A stretch of DNA of 29,084 nt, from the NCBI GenBank assembly GCA_023229525.1, contig JALNZC010000048.1:1-29084 (forward strand), read 5' to 3'. Origin of the DNA: Bacteroidales bacterium. Lineage in GTDB: Bacteria; Bacteroidota; Bacteroidia; Bacteroidales; FEN-979. The position numbers and the translations under genes were made by a program. Shown here one piece after another: positions 1 through 7,722 of the stretch. Within the stretch, counting starts at the first letter, position 1. Each line of letters starts with the position of its first letter. The notes under the pieces were generated by a model, which saw only the letters and a list, made by a program, of their open reading frames with translations, was not told the origin of the DNA and searched no databases.

Positions 1-719
1 GCTTTCAGATTGTATCTTTGACATAGGAACCACAGCATTTATGCCAAACTCGAAGAAATGACCATGGTTGTGAATTGCTTTCAGATTGTATCTTTGACAT
101 AGGAACCACAGCCCATGATGTTTTATGTTTAAGGTTTATACTGTTGTGAATTGCTTTCAGATTGTATCTTTGACATAGGAACCACAGCAGGGGGGAATTA
201 ATTGAATTTAACAAAAGGGTTGTGAATTGCTTTCAGATTGTATCTTTGACATAGGAACCACAGCCAACATCGAAGAAGAAACAAACGAATATTAGTTGTG
301 AATTGCTTTCAGATTGTATCTTTGACATAGGAACCACAGCAAAAGAAGCCGAGCAAATTCAGGCTTATCTGTTGTGAATTGCTTTCAGATTGTATCTTTG
401 ACATAGGAACCACAGCTTTACTATTTCAGACAACGCGGCAATAGGCGTTGTGAATTGCTTTCAGATTGTATCTTTGACATAGGAACCACAGCTGATAACG
501 GTTCGTGGGTTTGGGGGGTTTGTTGTGAATTGCTTTCAGATTGTATCTTTGACATAGGAACCACAGCGCAATATTGCCAAATAATCAATAAAAAACAGTT
601 GTGAATTGCTTTCAGATTGTATCTTTGACATAGGAACCACAGCTTTTTGCCTCATGCGCTCAATCACTAGTGTGTTGTGAATTGCTTTCAGATTGTATCT
701 TTGACATAGGAACCACAGC
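1..719 (+). CRISPR. Type II-C CRISPR array, 10 repeats and 9 spacers
   Basis: The repeat is 46 nt, starting GTTGTGAATTGC and ending GGAACCACAGC. Copies start at 67, 143, 219, 295, 371, 447, 522, 598 and 674; a tenth copy (1-36) has lost its first 10 nt at the window edge. I saw no mismatch between copies. Spacers are 30 nt, except 493-521 which is 29 nt. The plus strand is assigned because the tracrRNA anti-repeat at 6786-6810 is complementary to repeat bases 1-25 read on this strand. Each repeat carries TATCTTTG at bases 23-30 and TTG at bases 2-4, which fits the Bacteroidota promoter, so transcripts probably start near repeat base 35. The array runs towards cas2, opposite to the cas operon. 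The true number of repeats is unknown because the array continues past base 1. Confidence 0.98.
674..703 (+). promoter_or_regulatory. Repeat-embedded promoter (example: last repeat; the same in all repeats)
   Basis: Repeat bases 1-4 read GTTG and bases 23-30 read TATCTTTG, with 18 nt between TTG and the second box. This matches the Bacteroidota -33/-7 promoter (TTTG or TTG, about 19 nt, TAnnTTTG). The same element lies at the same offset in every complete repeat; the first copy keeps only the -7 box. The predicted start is about 5-6 nt after the second box, so an RNA would carry some 11 nt of repeat, the spacer, and then the next repeat. That promoters sit in type II-C repeats is known from Neisseria; its use here is inferred. 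Confidence 0.6.
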
Positions 720-749
720 ATATATCGTCAAAAAGGTTGATATTGCTAT

Positions 750-785
750 AAAAAATGTGGTTTTTACAAAGAAAAAAATGTGGTT
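750..785. repeat. 13-bp direct repeat beside the CRISPR array
   Basis: The word AAAAAATGTGGTT occurs at 750-762 and again at 773-785, between the last CRISPR repeat and the terminator hairpin. Its role is unknown. It may be chance in A-rich DNA, or a remnant of sequence flanking the array. Confidence 0.5.
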
Positions 786-790
786 ATGAT

Positions 791-822
791 CCCGCTTCCT
801 GGTATGGAAGCGGGAATTTTTC
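791..822. terminator. Terminator between the convergent CRISPR array and cas operon
   Basis: CCCGCTTCC (791-799) and GGAAGCGGG (806-814) form a perfect 9-bp stem with loop TGGTAT, followed by AATTTTTC on the plus strand. This would end RNA from the array. Read on the minus strand, the same stem follows the cas2 stop (834) and is followed by a weaker T-rich run, so it may stop both convergent transcripts. Confidence 0.8.
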
Positions 823-833
823 AATCCTCTATG

Positions 834-1187
834 TTAAAACAACTCAAGTTGTTGAGGGGTACGAGGGAGTGTCGTTTCTTTTGCTCCATAAAACAGTTCC
901 ATACTTGCAAACTGTTTATCAGTTACCGTCAGGATACCTACGTGTCCTTTTTCAGGAAGATGTTGTTTCACACGCTTGATATGAACATCGGCATTTTCCC
1001 TGCTTGGACAGTGACGCAAGTAAATTGAAAACTGGAACATGGAAAAACCATTGTGCATGATATCTTTACGGAACCGTGCAGCAATTTTCCGATCCTTTTT
1101 CTTTACAACCGGCAGGTCAAAAAACACTAGAATCCACAAAATTCTATATTCATTCAAACGGCTGAGTGAAGCACTGTTCTCACCCAT
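834..1187 (-). CDS. cas2: CRISPR-associated endoribonuclease Cas2 (type II-C)
   Basis: This 117-residue protein has the Cas2 ferredoxin-like layout: a first beta strand ILVFFDLPV (about residues 19-27) with the conserved Asp, then KKDRKIAARFRKDIMHNGF and SIYLRHC. Cas2 forms the dimer that bridges two Cas1 dimers in the spacer-integration complex. The start is 6 bp from the cas1 stop, so the two are translated from one mRNA. The C-terminal tail (TPQQLELF) resembles tails of type II Cas2 proteins. It is the last gene of the cas9-cas1-cas2 operon and faces the array. Length is slightly above the usual 95-110 residues, owing to about 15 extra N-terminal residues; a later start is not obvious because the next Met is internal. 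Confidence 0.95.
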   Translation of the reverse strand: MGENSASLSRLNEYRILWILVFFDLPVVKKKDRKIAARFRKDIMHNGFSMFQFSIYLRHCPSRENADVHIKRVKQHLPEKGHVGILTVTDKQFASMELFYGAKETTLPRTPQQLELF

Positions 1188-1192
1188 GTCTG

Positions 1193-2125
1193 TTACTTTA
1201 GTTCCGGGTATGTTATTTTCCTTCGCTCCTTTTCAAAACATTGCGCCAGGGATGCTGTTGTTCGCTGCATTCCGACCATCAGCGGACTGTGCTCATCTTC
1301 AAAATGAATATCCGTAGTGCAAATGGAAAGTAATTGTTTTTTTATTTCGATTGTTAATTCAGAGCAATCTGCTCCGGCTGATGAAATTCTGAAAACAATA
1401 TCATCGACAAAAGGCCGATATGGCTCCATTATATCATCGGCCAAGCAATAAGCATTGTATTTATTAGAATGATGAATGCCCAGGGTTGGAAGCAATCCCG
1501 AACCCACCAATGAACGTGCGGTGACGGCTCGCAGGATCGCATAACCGTAATTTAGCAGGTTGTTGGGAGGTACTCCGTTCCGGTCGCGGGTAAACCCGAA
1601 ATGATCTTTGAATAAAGTACTCCAGTAAAAATGGGCAGCCGTACCTTCGAGGTTGTCGGGATCACCGGATTTAACCGATTTAGAAAAAGCCGCTAACCTC
1701 CCCGGATCATGGCCTGCCTTTTTGAGCATAACCGCCTGGTTTCCGATCTTCGCCTCCACGGTTTGCTGCCATAGTTGCTTTTTCAGTGGAACGGTTGATT
1801 CGATCTGGGCCTTAAATCTTTCCTGCTGTACATGATGAACATCAAGTGGAAGCATAAGTCCCTCCGGATGGTGCAAGTCATTACAAACGATCACTGCAGC
1901 GTTATTTTCAAGAAGGGCTGCGAGTAACCCTTGGGTAATGGTCACCTGCTTGTGGTCGATAATCACCACCCCGATGTCCTCTACAGGGATAGTCGCGATT
2001 GCATCCTTTTTAAACTTATCCGGTATTTCCATGTTCTTTTCCACCTCAGGAAGGCGTATGACCATTTGGTCATTGGTTCTACCAAGATAAGCTGGATTGC
2101 TGAAATAAAGAGTACGTTTGATCAT
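1193..2125 (-). CDS. cas1: CRISPR-associated integrase Cas1 (type II-C)
   Basis: The 310-residue protein has the Cas1 hallmark residues: a Glu in EGTAAHFYW, a His in LGIHHSNKYNAYCLADDIME, and the following Asp/Glu cluster, which bind the metal ion for spacer integration. The N-terminal beta domain (LYFSNPAYL... ATIPVEDIGVVIID) is also typical. Cas1 with Cas2 captures protospacers and inserts them at the leader end of the array. It lies 27 bp after the cas9 stop and 6 bp before cas2, so it belongs to the same operon. No csn2 or cas4 gene follows, which is why the locus is called II-C rather than II-A or II-B. No disruption is visible. Confidence 0.97.
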   Translation of the reverse strand: MIKRTLYFSNPAYLGRTNDQMVIRLPEVEKNMEIPDKFKKDAIATIPVEDIGVVIIDHKQVTITQGLLAALLENNAAVIVCNDLHHPEGLMLPLDVHHVQQERFKAQIESTVPLKKQLWQQTVEAKIGNQAVMLKKAGHDPGRLAAFSKSVKSGDPDNLEGTAAHFYWSTLFKDHFGFTRDRNGVPPNNLLNYGYAILRAVTARSLVGSGLLPTLGIHHSNKYNAYCLADDIMEPYRPFVDDIVFRISSAGADCSELTIEIKKQLLSICTTDIHFEDEHSPLMVGMQRTTASLAQCFEKERRKITYPELK

Positions 2126-2152
2126 ATGCCATTCTGATTGATCAGATTGTTT

Positions 2153-5100
2153 TTACGTATTATGCCTACCAATAATATCTACAATATTCCCCAATCTGTC
2201 AGTTTTTATTTTCCAGCAACAGCCTTTTATCATAACTCCATCCATTGATCTTTCCATTTTATTGAGCGGTGAAAATTCCACTTTATTCCAGATAACTGTG
2301 GAAATGTCATTTCTAATAAAAAAAGATTGTGTTCCTGAGGAGCTCAACATTTTGAATATCCTTGCAGTTTGCAGTTTTGATAGAGCGTCTTTATAGCATA
2401 AATTTAAATCCTCCTTCTCCTCAATTGATGGCACATATACCAGATCATTCGGTGAGAGATAAAATAACAATTGGAATCCCTTATCATTTTCTTCGGGTAC
2501 TGCTGATAATCCTTGTTTCTGGCGCTCAATCACAACACTCAGCGGAATGCTTTCATAGCTTCGCTTTTTGTTTTTATCGATATAAATAGCAAAGAAGAGG
2601 TTTGTACCCTTATCCGCCTCTACAAATTTGGATTTTTTATTTCCCCGGTAACCGACCCTGAATTTATTTCCTTTAGATTCAAATTTTCGGACCTTGCCGA
2701 TTGGCTTGTGCTCTTTTCCATCATTCAGAGTTTTGATATTCTTATTCAATTCATCCAGACCATCAGGTGAAAAAGCCAATTCCGGATGTTCGACAGACTT
2801 GTCGTCCCTGTACTCATTATATTTTGCAAGATGTTTGAGCAATATCTTACGGATACCGGAATCCGTTATTTTTTCTATGACTGAAGAAGTAAAACTTTCG
2901 TCAACGGAAACCCTGGTAGCAACATTGTCATTATCAAAATAATAAACCTCAACCCTGGAGACATCTCGCTCCTTAAAGGAATTGTTAACTGACTTAAAAT
3001 ATTTCAGGATAGCTTTTTTATCATTGCCCTCATTGAGTAAAGCTTTTATATGTTCTTTCAGAAGTTTATCAACGATCATCTCCCACTTATCTATTGCTGC
3101 AGAGAGTACAATATGTTTCTTGAATCGAAGGGAAACTGCACCAGCCACAGTATCTTTGTGCATTGGTTTCCGTATGGCCCAATGATCGCCTTTATCCTGC
3201 CTTATGAACACTTTCTGCAGTTTACCATCCTCATTTACCTGCCATTTCTGATACCAGTTGACCGTTTTATTGATCACCCTGGTATTTTGCTTGAAACTGA
3301 CAACGATGGTTTCCAGTTTATCCTTAACATCGTTGATAAAACAATCCCATGGCTTACAAAATGACCATTTATAATGGTCGTTCCCGTCTGTTTTATTTTT
3401 GAAGCAAAGCTTTGATCGTAAGTCGTACCGAAAATCAGATTTAGCATACTCATTGTTGAGATAATTGATGTGGTTTCGGGTTGCACATGCTATTACCAAG
3501 GCATCAATTGCATGATGGCGATGGTCAATCCTTTTTTTACTAAACCCTTTCTGTAATTCCAATGGGACACGGTTCTGGAATATATTCTTACCATTTTTGT
3601 TGACCCACTCTCCAAATTGATTTGTGTTAGTTAATTGGTTAAGCCGTATAAACCTTGGCGAAATGAGTTTGTCCCACACATCATTTAATCCCCAATCCTG
3701 TTTTAATTTTGAGGTAATGGATCCATTACTTGCACATACATTTCTAGAAGTTGTCTCTTGTTCCCCTTCTTCTCTAACAATATTTGAAAGCAAGTTCTTG
3801 ACAAATTTGCTGATATATCTTGTATCATTAAGTTGACGAGCAATAAACCCTTCGGGAATATCGTCCATTAATAGCCGTTTCATCTTTCCTCTGTTTCCCA
3901 AGAAATGGTTTTTCACATAATCCTGATAGGCATCTACGGTAAATAACCTCGTGGTTTTACCCATGCTGAGCTGAATGATTTTTCCGGAGTTGGCCTTTAT
4001 ATATTCATATCCGGTGCAGTTGTCCTTGTCTTTGTTAACTTCAGCTTCGCAGATCACTTTGTTGTTCAGTGAATCATCAAAATACCTTGACTGGGGTATA
4101 ATATGTTCGATTTCATAAGCTGTCGTGAATAATTTACCAAGAGGGATCACTTCACCGGTGTATGGAGACCGGTATTTTTGTTCAAGCCAAAGTTTATACC
4201 GGATAAGTTCAGTCTTTGAAGGTTGAGCATTCCTACTAATCTTTAGAATATCTTCCGGCAATTCAAGTCCCGAATTTAAAACTCCATCTTCGTATATTTT
4301 TAGAATATCCTGCTGTGCGTGTGAATAAGGGCGAACATTTTCCATTGCGGAATCCTGCGACATCTCAGCAAGCAGTGCCTTGATACGCACATTTGTATTC
4401 TCATTCGCCGAGATCTGTTCTGTCATTTTTTTCCGTCGATCAGCCGGATTTTTCATCTCCCTTCCCATTTCAATATGAATCTCGTCGAAAAAATTCTCTT
4501 TCCCATTCCCGTATTCGTTCCAGATATCTTTGACCACATGCAAGGTCTCCACAATTACCTGTTCAACAATTGGATTACGCAATGAAAGTTGCCTAAACAC
4601 TGTTTTCAGAAAGTGGTCAACCTCTTCAGGGTTTTTCCACCTCGTGATTTCCCCCTCTTCAGAATGTCTGCCATATACTGCATAACATGCTTGATAGGTA
4701 TTCAGCGCTTGCATTGGATTTTGACATTCAATAAAACTCTTAAGTACTTGTTTGGGTATGTCATCATCGGTTATCTCGGTTATCTTTGTTCGATCATGCT
4801 CTACTGAAATCAATCTCTCCGAAATTGCATTTATTCTGTTCTTCACCACCTGGCTGATTTCATCTTCATTCCAATATTTCCCCCTGCGCATCAAAGGCAA
4901 CAATTTTTTAATCGCCTTTGCCGAATAAGCACCGTAATCTTTTTTAAATCGCGGGAATTTCTTAAAGTGTTCAACAAATTCTTCATCTAATCCGTACCTG
5001 TCTGCAAAAGTTTTCAAAGCTTTTATGATCTCCAAATTATCTTCAACAGAATAGAGTATATGCCAGAGACTTTCTTCAATTTCTCTTGTAAGGAATCCAT

Positions 5101-6730
5101 CCGAAACATTTTTGATCTTTTCTATCTTTGATAGTATTTGTGCCCGGGTTTCATTTGCCGGATAAGTCTTGTCTTCAACATAATTCCACCGGTAATTAAC
5201 AATGTTCTTCTTCAGATTAAATGGAGGATATTTTAGGAATATTTCCTGCTGAATATCTTTTTTAGCATTCAGCCAATCAAATAGTGCCACCCAATCTTCT
5301 TCCGATCTCAGGAATTCAGAAGTCACATCTAATTCAGGCAATATCTTTCCATCAACCTCAGCATCTTTTCTGTAAATCTTCAGGTTTTGTAAGAACTGCC
5401 AAAGCCTGAACTCCTGGTATCGTGGGTGAGACTTGGCAATACATTTTACCGGTTCCATTACAATAGTTCCATCTTTGCTTTTATAAACTCTTTTTTCGTA
5501 ACGACAGTCATTAATAAGCGATTTCTTGCTTCTTAATGGTCGTTGAAAGAAAATGATATCATCGATGAAAAGATGTGTAAAGTCTTTCCCATTGAGGCTG
5601 TTCTTGTGACTTTCGTTGCTTTTGTATAATTTTTGAATACAAATATTATAAAGTTGTCTGTCGTGTAATTCAGAGTGGAACTCCTTCTGTTTCTCGAGGA
5701 TCAGTCTTAATTCTTCCTTGTAGAATTTCCTTTCAATTGTGCGGACAAGTTTCCCTTTGATCTTCTGTGAGGGGTCCTCAAGTAAAGTATCATATATATA
5801 ACAACCTACAGTTTTATTACTATTCCCAATCTCAAACTCAGTTTTCTTCTTTATAAGAGTCCAGTCATCAGGTTTTGGTGCCCGGAAGGAACGCTTCTCT
5901 TTCCCATCTTTATCTTTTTTAACGGTTCTATCATCGTTAAGGTCGGTAGTGACAATAAACTCCTTTATCTTTCCAATCCAATCAAGAAGTGTTTTACTTG
6001 TTCGTCGATATACCCACCCATTCTCCAGAATTACATTGTACCAGATTTCATCTTTTCCTTTACGGTCGCCACTGTCAACAACATCAACAACTTGGAGCGC
6101 ATAAAACTCGACAAGTTCGTTTTCTTTATTCTCTTCCTCTTCTCCTCTTAACTGATAATAACCTCTTTTCTGGTTAAAATTCAGTAGCAGCCAGGCTAAT
6201 TCCTGTTTTTCTATACGGTCCGTCAAGGCTTTCTTACGTAAATAGTATATCGTCCAGTCATAAGGTACTTTAAGGTTTCCTTCAACCAAAGCAGGATGCT
6301 TTCGTGAAAAATCCTTCATCATTTCATTAAAAGAGTCTTTGAAAATAAATTCCGGTTTATCGTTTTTTCCTGTTGGTTTATAGACCAGCTTAGGTTCACT
6401 TTCATCCCTGAACTGCCCGTAATGTATCTCAAAATCAATAGCATTCGCAAAGTGTTCAGGAAGGAAACCCAGAATATTCAATACTGTATGTAATCTTGCC
6501 CGCCGGAGTAAATGTCTTTCTCGTAATCTCCTAACACTTCGGAAGCCCGTACGCACTTTTGTCTGAGAAACTGAATTCCCCCTTTCGAATTCTCCAAGTG
6601 TTCCCTGATCCATAGGGATGATCCTTGATCCCATACCGATAATTGTTCCTTGTTTCTCAGTGAAGTTCTGATCTATCAACGCCCAACCAATTGAATTTGT
6701 TCCTAAATCAAGTCCAAGAATTTTTGTCAT
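2153..6730 (-). CDS. cas9: Cas9, large Bacteroidota type II-C RNA-guided endonuclease
   Basis: All nuclease motifs are present in the 1525-residue protein: RuvC-I ILGLDLGTNSIGWA with Asp8; an Arg-rich bridge helix at about 60-86 (FRSVRRLRERHLLRRARL); RuvC-II IHIEMGREM with Glu near 754; HNH YEIEHIIPQSRYFDDSLNNK with His near 876; and RuvC-III HHAIDALVIA with His1073 and Asp1076. Residues of about 90-740 should form the REC lobe, and about 1090-1525 the WED and PAM-interacting region, which is the least conserved part. The protein cuts DNA matching a spacer when loaded with crRNA and tracrRNA. It is at the upper end of the usual type II-C size range. No frame damage is seen, so it appears functional. 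The operon promoter was not recognised: the 57 nt before the start codon lack a good TAnnTTTG on this strand. The protospacer-adjacent motif cannot be read from the sequence. Confidence 0.98.
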   Translation of the reverse strand: MTKILGLDLGTNSIGWALIDQNFTEKQGTIIGMGSRIIPMDQGTLGEFERGNSVSQTKVRTGFRSVRRLRERHLLRRARLHTVLNILGFLPEHFANAIDFEIHYGQFRDESEPKLVYKPTGKNDKPEFIFKDSFNEMMKDFSRKHPALVEGNLKVPYDWTIYYLRKKALTDRIEKQELAWLLLNFNQKRGYYQLRGEEEENKENELVEFYALQVVDVVDSGDRKGKDEIWYNVILENGWVYRRTSKTLLDWIGKIKEFIVTTDLNDDRTVKKDKDGKEKRSFRAPKPDDWTLIKKKTEFEIGNSNKTVGCYIYDTLLEDPSQKIKGKLVRTIERKFYKEELRLILEKQKEFHSELHDRQLYNICIQKLYKSNESHKNSLNGKDFTHLFIDDIIFFQRPLRSKKSLINDCRYEKRVYKSKDGTIVMEPVKCIAKSHPRYQEFRLWQFLQNLKIYRKDAEVDGKILPELDVTSEFLRSEEDWVALFDWLNAKKDIQQEIFLKYPPFNLKKNIVNYRWNYVEDKTYPANETRAQILSKIEKIKNVSDGFLTREIEESLWHILYSVEDNLEIIKALKTFADRYGLDEEFVEHFKKFPRFKKDYGAYSAKAIKKLLPLMRRGKYWNEDEISQVVKNRINAISERLISVEHDRTKITEITDDDIPKQVLKSFIECQNPMQALNTYQACYAVYGRHSEEGEITRWKNPEEVDHFLKTVFRQLSLRNPIVEQVIVETLHVVKDIWNEYGNGKENFFDEIHIEMGREMKNPADRRKKMTEQISANENTNVRIKALLAEMSQDSAMENVRPYSHAQQDILKIYEDGVLNSGLELPEDILKISRNAQPSKTELIRYKLWLEQKYRSPYTGEVIPLGKLFTTAYEIEHIIPQSRYFDDSLNNKVICEAEVNKDKDNCTGYEYIKANSGKIIQLSMGKTTRLFTVDAYQDYVKNHFLGNRGKMKRLLMDDIPEGFIARQLNDTRYISKFVKNLLSNIVREEGEQETTSRNVCASNGSITSKLKQDWGLNDVWDKLISPRFIRLNQLTNTNQFGEWVNKNGKNIFQNRVPLELQKGFSKKRIDHRHHAIDALVIACATRNHINYLNNEYAKSDFRYDLRSKLCFKNKTDGNDHYKWSFCKPWDCFINDVKDKLETIVVSFKQNTRVINKTVNWYQKWQVNEDGKLQKVFIRQDKGDHWAIRKPMHKDTVAGAVSLRFKKHIVLSAAIDKWEMIVDKLLKEHIKALLNEGNDKKAILKYFKSVNNSFKERDVSRVEVYYFDNDNVATRVSVDESFTSSVIEKITDSGIRKILLKHLAKYNEYRDDKSVEHPELAFSPDGLDELNKNIKTLNDGKEHKPIGKVRKFESKGNKFRVGYRGNKKSKFVEADKGTNLFFAIYIDKNKKRSYESIPLSVVIERQKQGLSAVPEENDKGFQLLFYLSPNDLVYVPSIEEKEDLNLCYKDALSKLQTARIFKMLSSSGTQSFFIRNDISTVIWNKVEFSPLNKMERSMDGVMIKGCCWKIKTDRLGNIVDIIGRHNT

Positions 6731-6753
6731 ATTGTTTTGATTAAAGTATTTAC

Positions 6754-6783
6754 TTGACTTTTATAAAAAGGATGTTATATTTG
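6754..6783 (+). promoter_or_regulatory. tracrRNA promoter
   Basis: TTG at 6754-6756 (in CTTGACTTTT) and TATATTTG at 6776-6783 are 19 nt apart, a full match to the Bacteroidota promoter. The HU promoter at 17032-17061 has the same two words and the same spacing, which suggests strong, constitutive transcription. The expected start is near 6788-6789, at the beginning of the anti-repeat. Confidence 0.85.
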
Positions 6784-6786
6784 CAA

Positions 6787-6866
6787 TACAATCTAAAAGC
6801 AATTCACAATAAGGATTATTCCGTTGTGAAAACATCCAAGGCGGCCTTCGGGTCGCCTTTTCTTTT
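6787..6866 (+). ncRNA. tracrRNA, divergent from cas9
   Basis: The anti-repeat at 6786-6810 pairs with repeat bases 1-25 with one mismatch (A6795 opposite repeat C16) and one terminal G-U pair. It is followed by AATAAGG and a small nexus hairpin (GGA 6813-6815 with TCC 6820-6822), which resembles the nexus of other Cas9 tracrRNAs, then GTTGTGAAAACATCC. It ends in a 7-bp stem with a TTCG loop and a T-tract. With a start near 6788 the RNA would be about 79 nt. It acts in crRNA maturation and as part of the Cas9 guide duplex. The rest of the gap before the next gene (6867-7045) shows no feature I can support. Confidence 0.92.
6840..6866 (+). terminator. Intrinsic terminator of tracrRNA
   Basis: The stem is formed by 6840-6846 and 6851-6857 around a TTCG loop. 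One pair is G-U on the plus strand. The tail TTTTCTTTT follows directly. The hairpin is probably also the 3' structural element of the guide RNA. Confidence 0.88.
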
Positions 6867-7045
6867 CAAAGTTATAATAATTTTCTTTTCATTACCAAGC
6901 CATAACCAAGGATGATTCCTTTTATCATGGACCCTCCATCATCAATATATTGTACCAGTTTCCCCTCAAATCTACTTTATAAAGATAATTAATTACACTG
7001 AGAGTAACTATATTGAACGTCTCCTGCAAAACTGTTTTCGTTTAG

Positions 7046-7585
7046 GTAACAAAGATTGTTATTCTCAGACACAATAATGAAGATTGCATCTCCCTCATCG
7101 ATATGATCAGATCATTTGGCGATGAAACAATCATTAAAAACTGGCTTCGAAACCGGAATACTGTTGAATTCCTTGGTATCTGGGAGCAAATATATAACCC
7201 CACTTATAATCCGGTCGAATTCGACCGGATTATAAGTGAAACCGGTTTGAATTATTTCGTTTTATCGGTTAAGAAATGGACGGAAGCAACAAACGCGATT
7301 GGAATTTTTGCAAAGATTAATTACCGGATACATACCGATGCAATTAAGCAAATGATCATTCCAGCCCAGGTGACCAGCGATCAAGCATCTGTAATCTATG
7401 CCTCAGAAGCTGACTTGCTGAATGTTGCACTTTTTGAACAAACAGCTCAACAATGGAGAATCAACAATCCGGAAAAAGAAGGGAATATTCGTGATGATAC
7501 AACACTTGAACAGCTCGTTGTATTATCAAACCTTGAAAGTCTTAACTCTGTATTTATCTACCAGGAAATTCCGCAGTCAGAATGA
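7046..7585 (+). pseudogene. KilA-N domain protein remnant
   Basis: The frame from 7046 reads VTKIVILRHNNEDCISLIDM, the usual start of KilA-N proteins, but a GTA codon stands where the start Met is expected and a stop lies just before it. The first usable ATG (7103) would drop the start of the domain. KilA-N signatures follow: NWLRNRNTVEFLGIWE, NPVEFDRI, GLNYFVLSVKKWTEATNAIGI. The frame then jumps from AIGIFAK directly to INYRIHTDAIK, which in relatives is separated by a segment of a few dozen residues (the part with HKDIAFEFASW in the family), so an internal deletion is inferred. The end (FIYQEIPQSE) also stops earlier than in relatives. KilA-N proteins are DNA-binding proteins common in phages and mobile DNA. 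The comparison with relatives is from memory. A shortened functional protein starting at 7103 cannot be excluded. Confidence 0.7.
7201..7238. repeat. Perfect 38-bp palindrome
   Basis: The half CACTTATAATCCGGTCGAA (7201-7219) is followed directly by its exact reverse complement (7220-7238), with GAATTC at the centre. It lies inside the KilA-N remnant, where it encodes part of NPTYNPVEFDRIISE. The symmetry ends sharply: C7200 and A7239 do not pair. Confidence 0.95.
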
Positions 7586-7722
7586 TTAATCATACTGAAT
7601 AACACAGCTATCACTCAGATGAAATCCCTGTTAAGGCATCCCGGTATCCAAAGAATGCATTAAGACCCCATTCATACTTAGCTCATCTCTAATAAAATAT
7701 AAAATCACAAACACACTATAGG

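Noticed and set aside
5..721. Minus-strand ORFs over the CRISPR array repeating the peptide GSYVKDTI / NLKAIHN
   Set aside because: They are translations of the 46-nt repeats and spacers; the tracrRNA and the nearby terminator show the stretch is a CRISPR array.
6731..6753. A cas9 operon promoter on the minus strand (TACTTTAA)
   Set aside because: Two mismatches in the -7 box and no partner box at the right distance; not strong enough to report as a feature.
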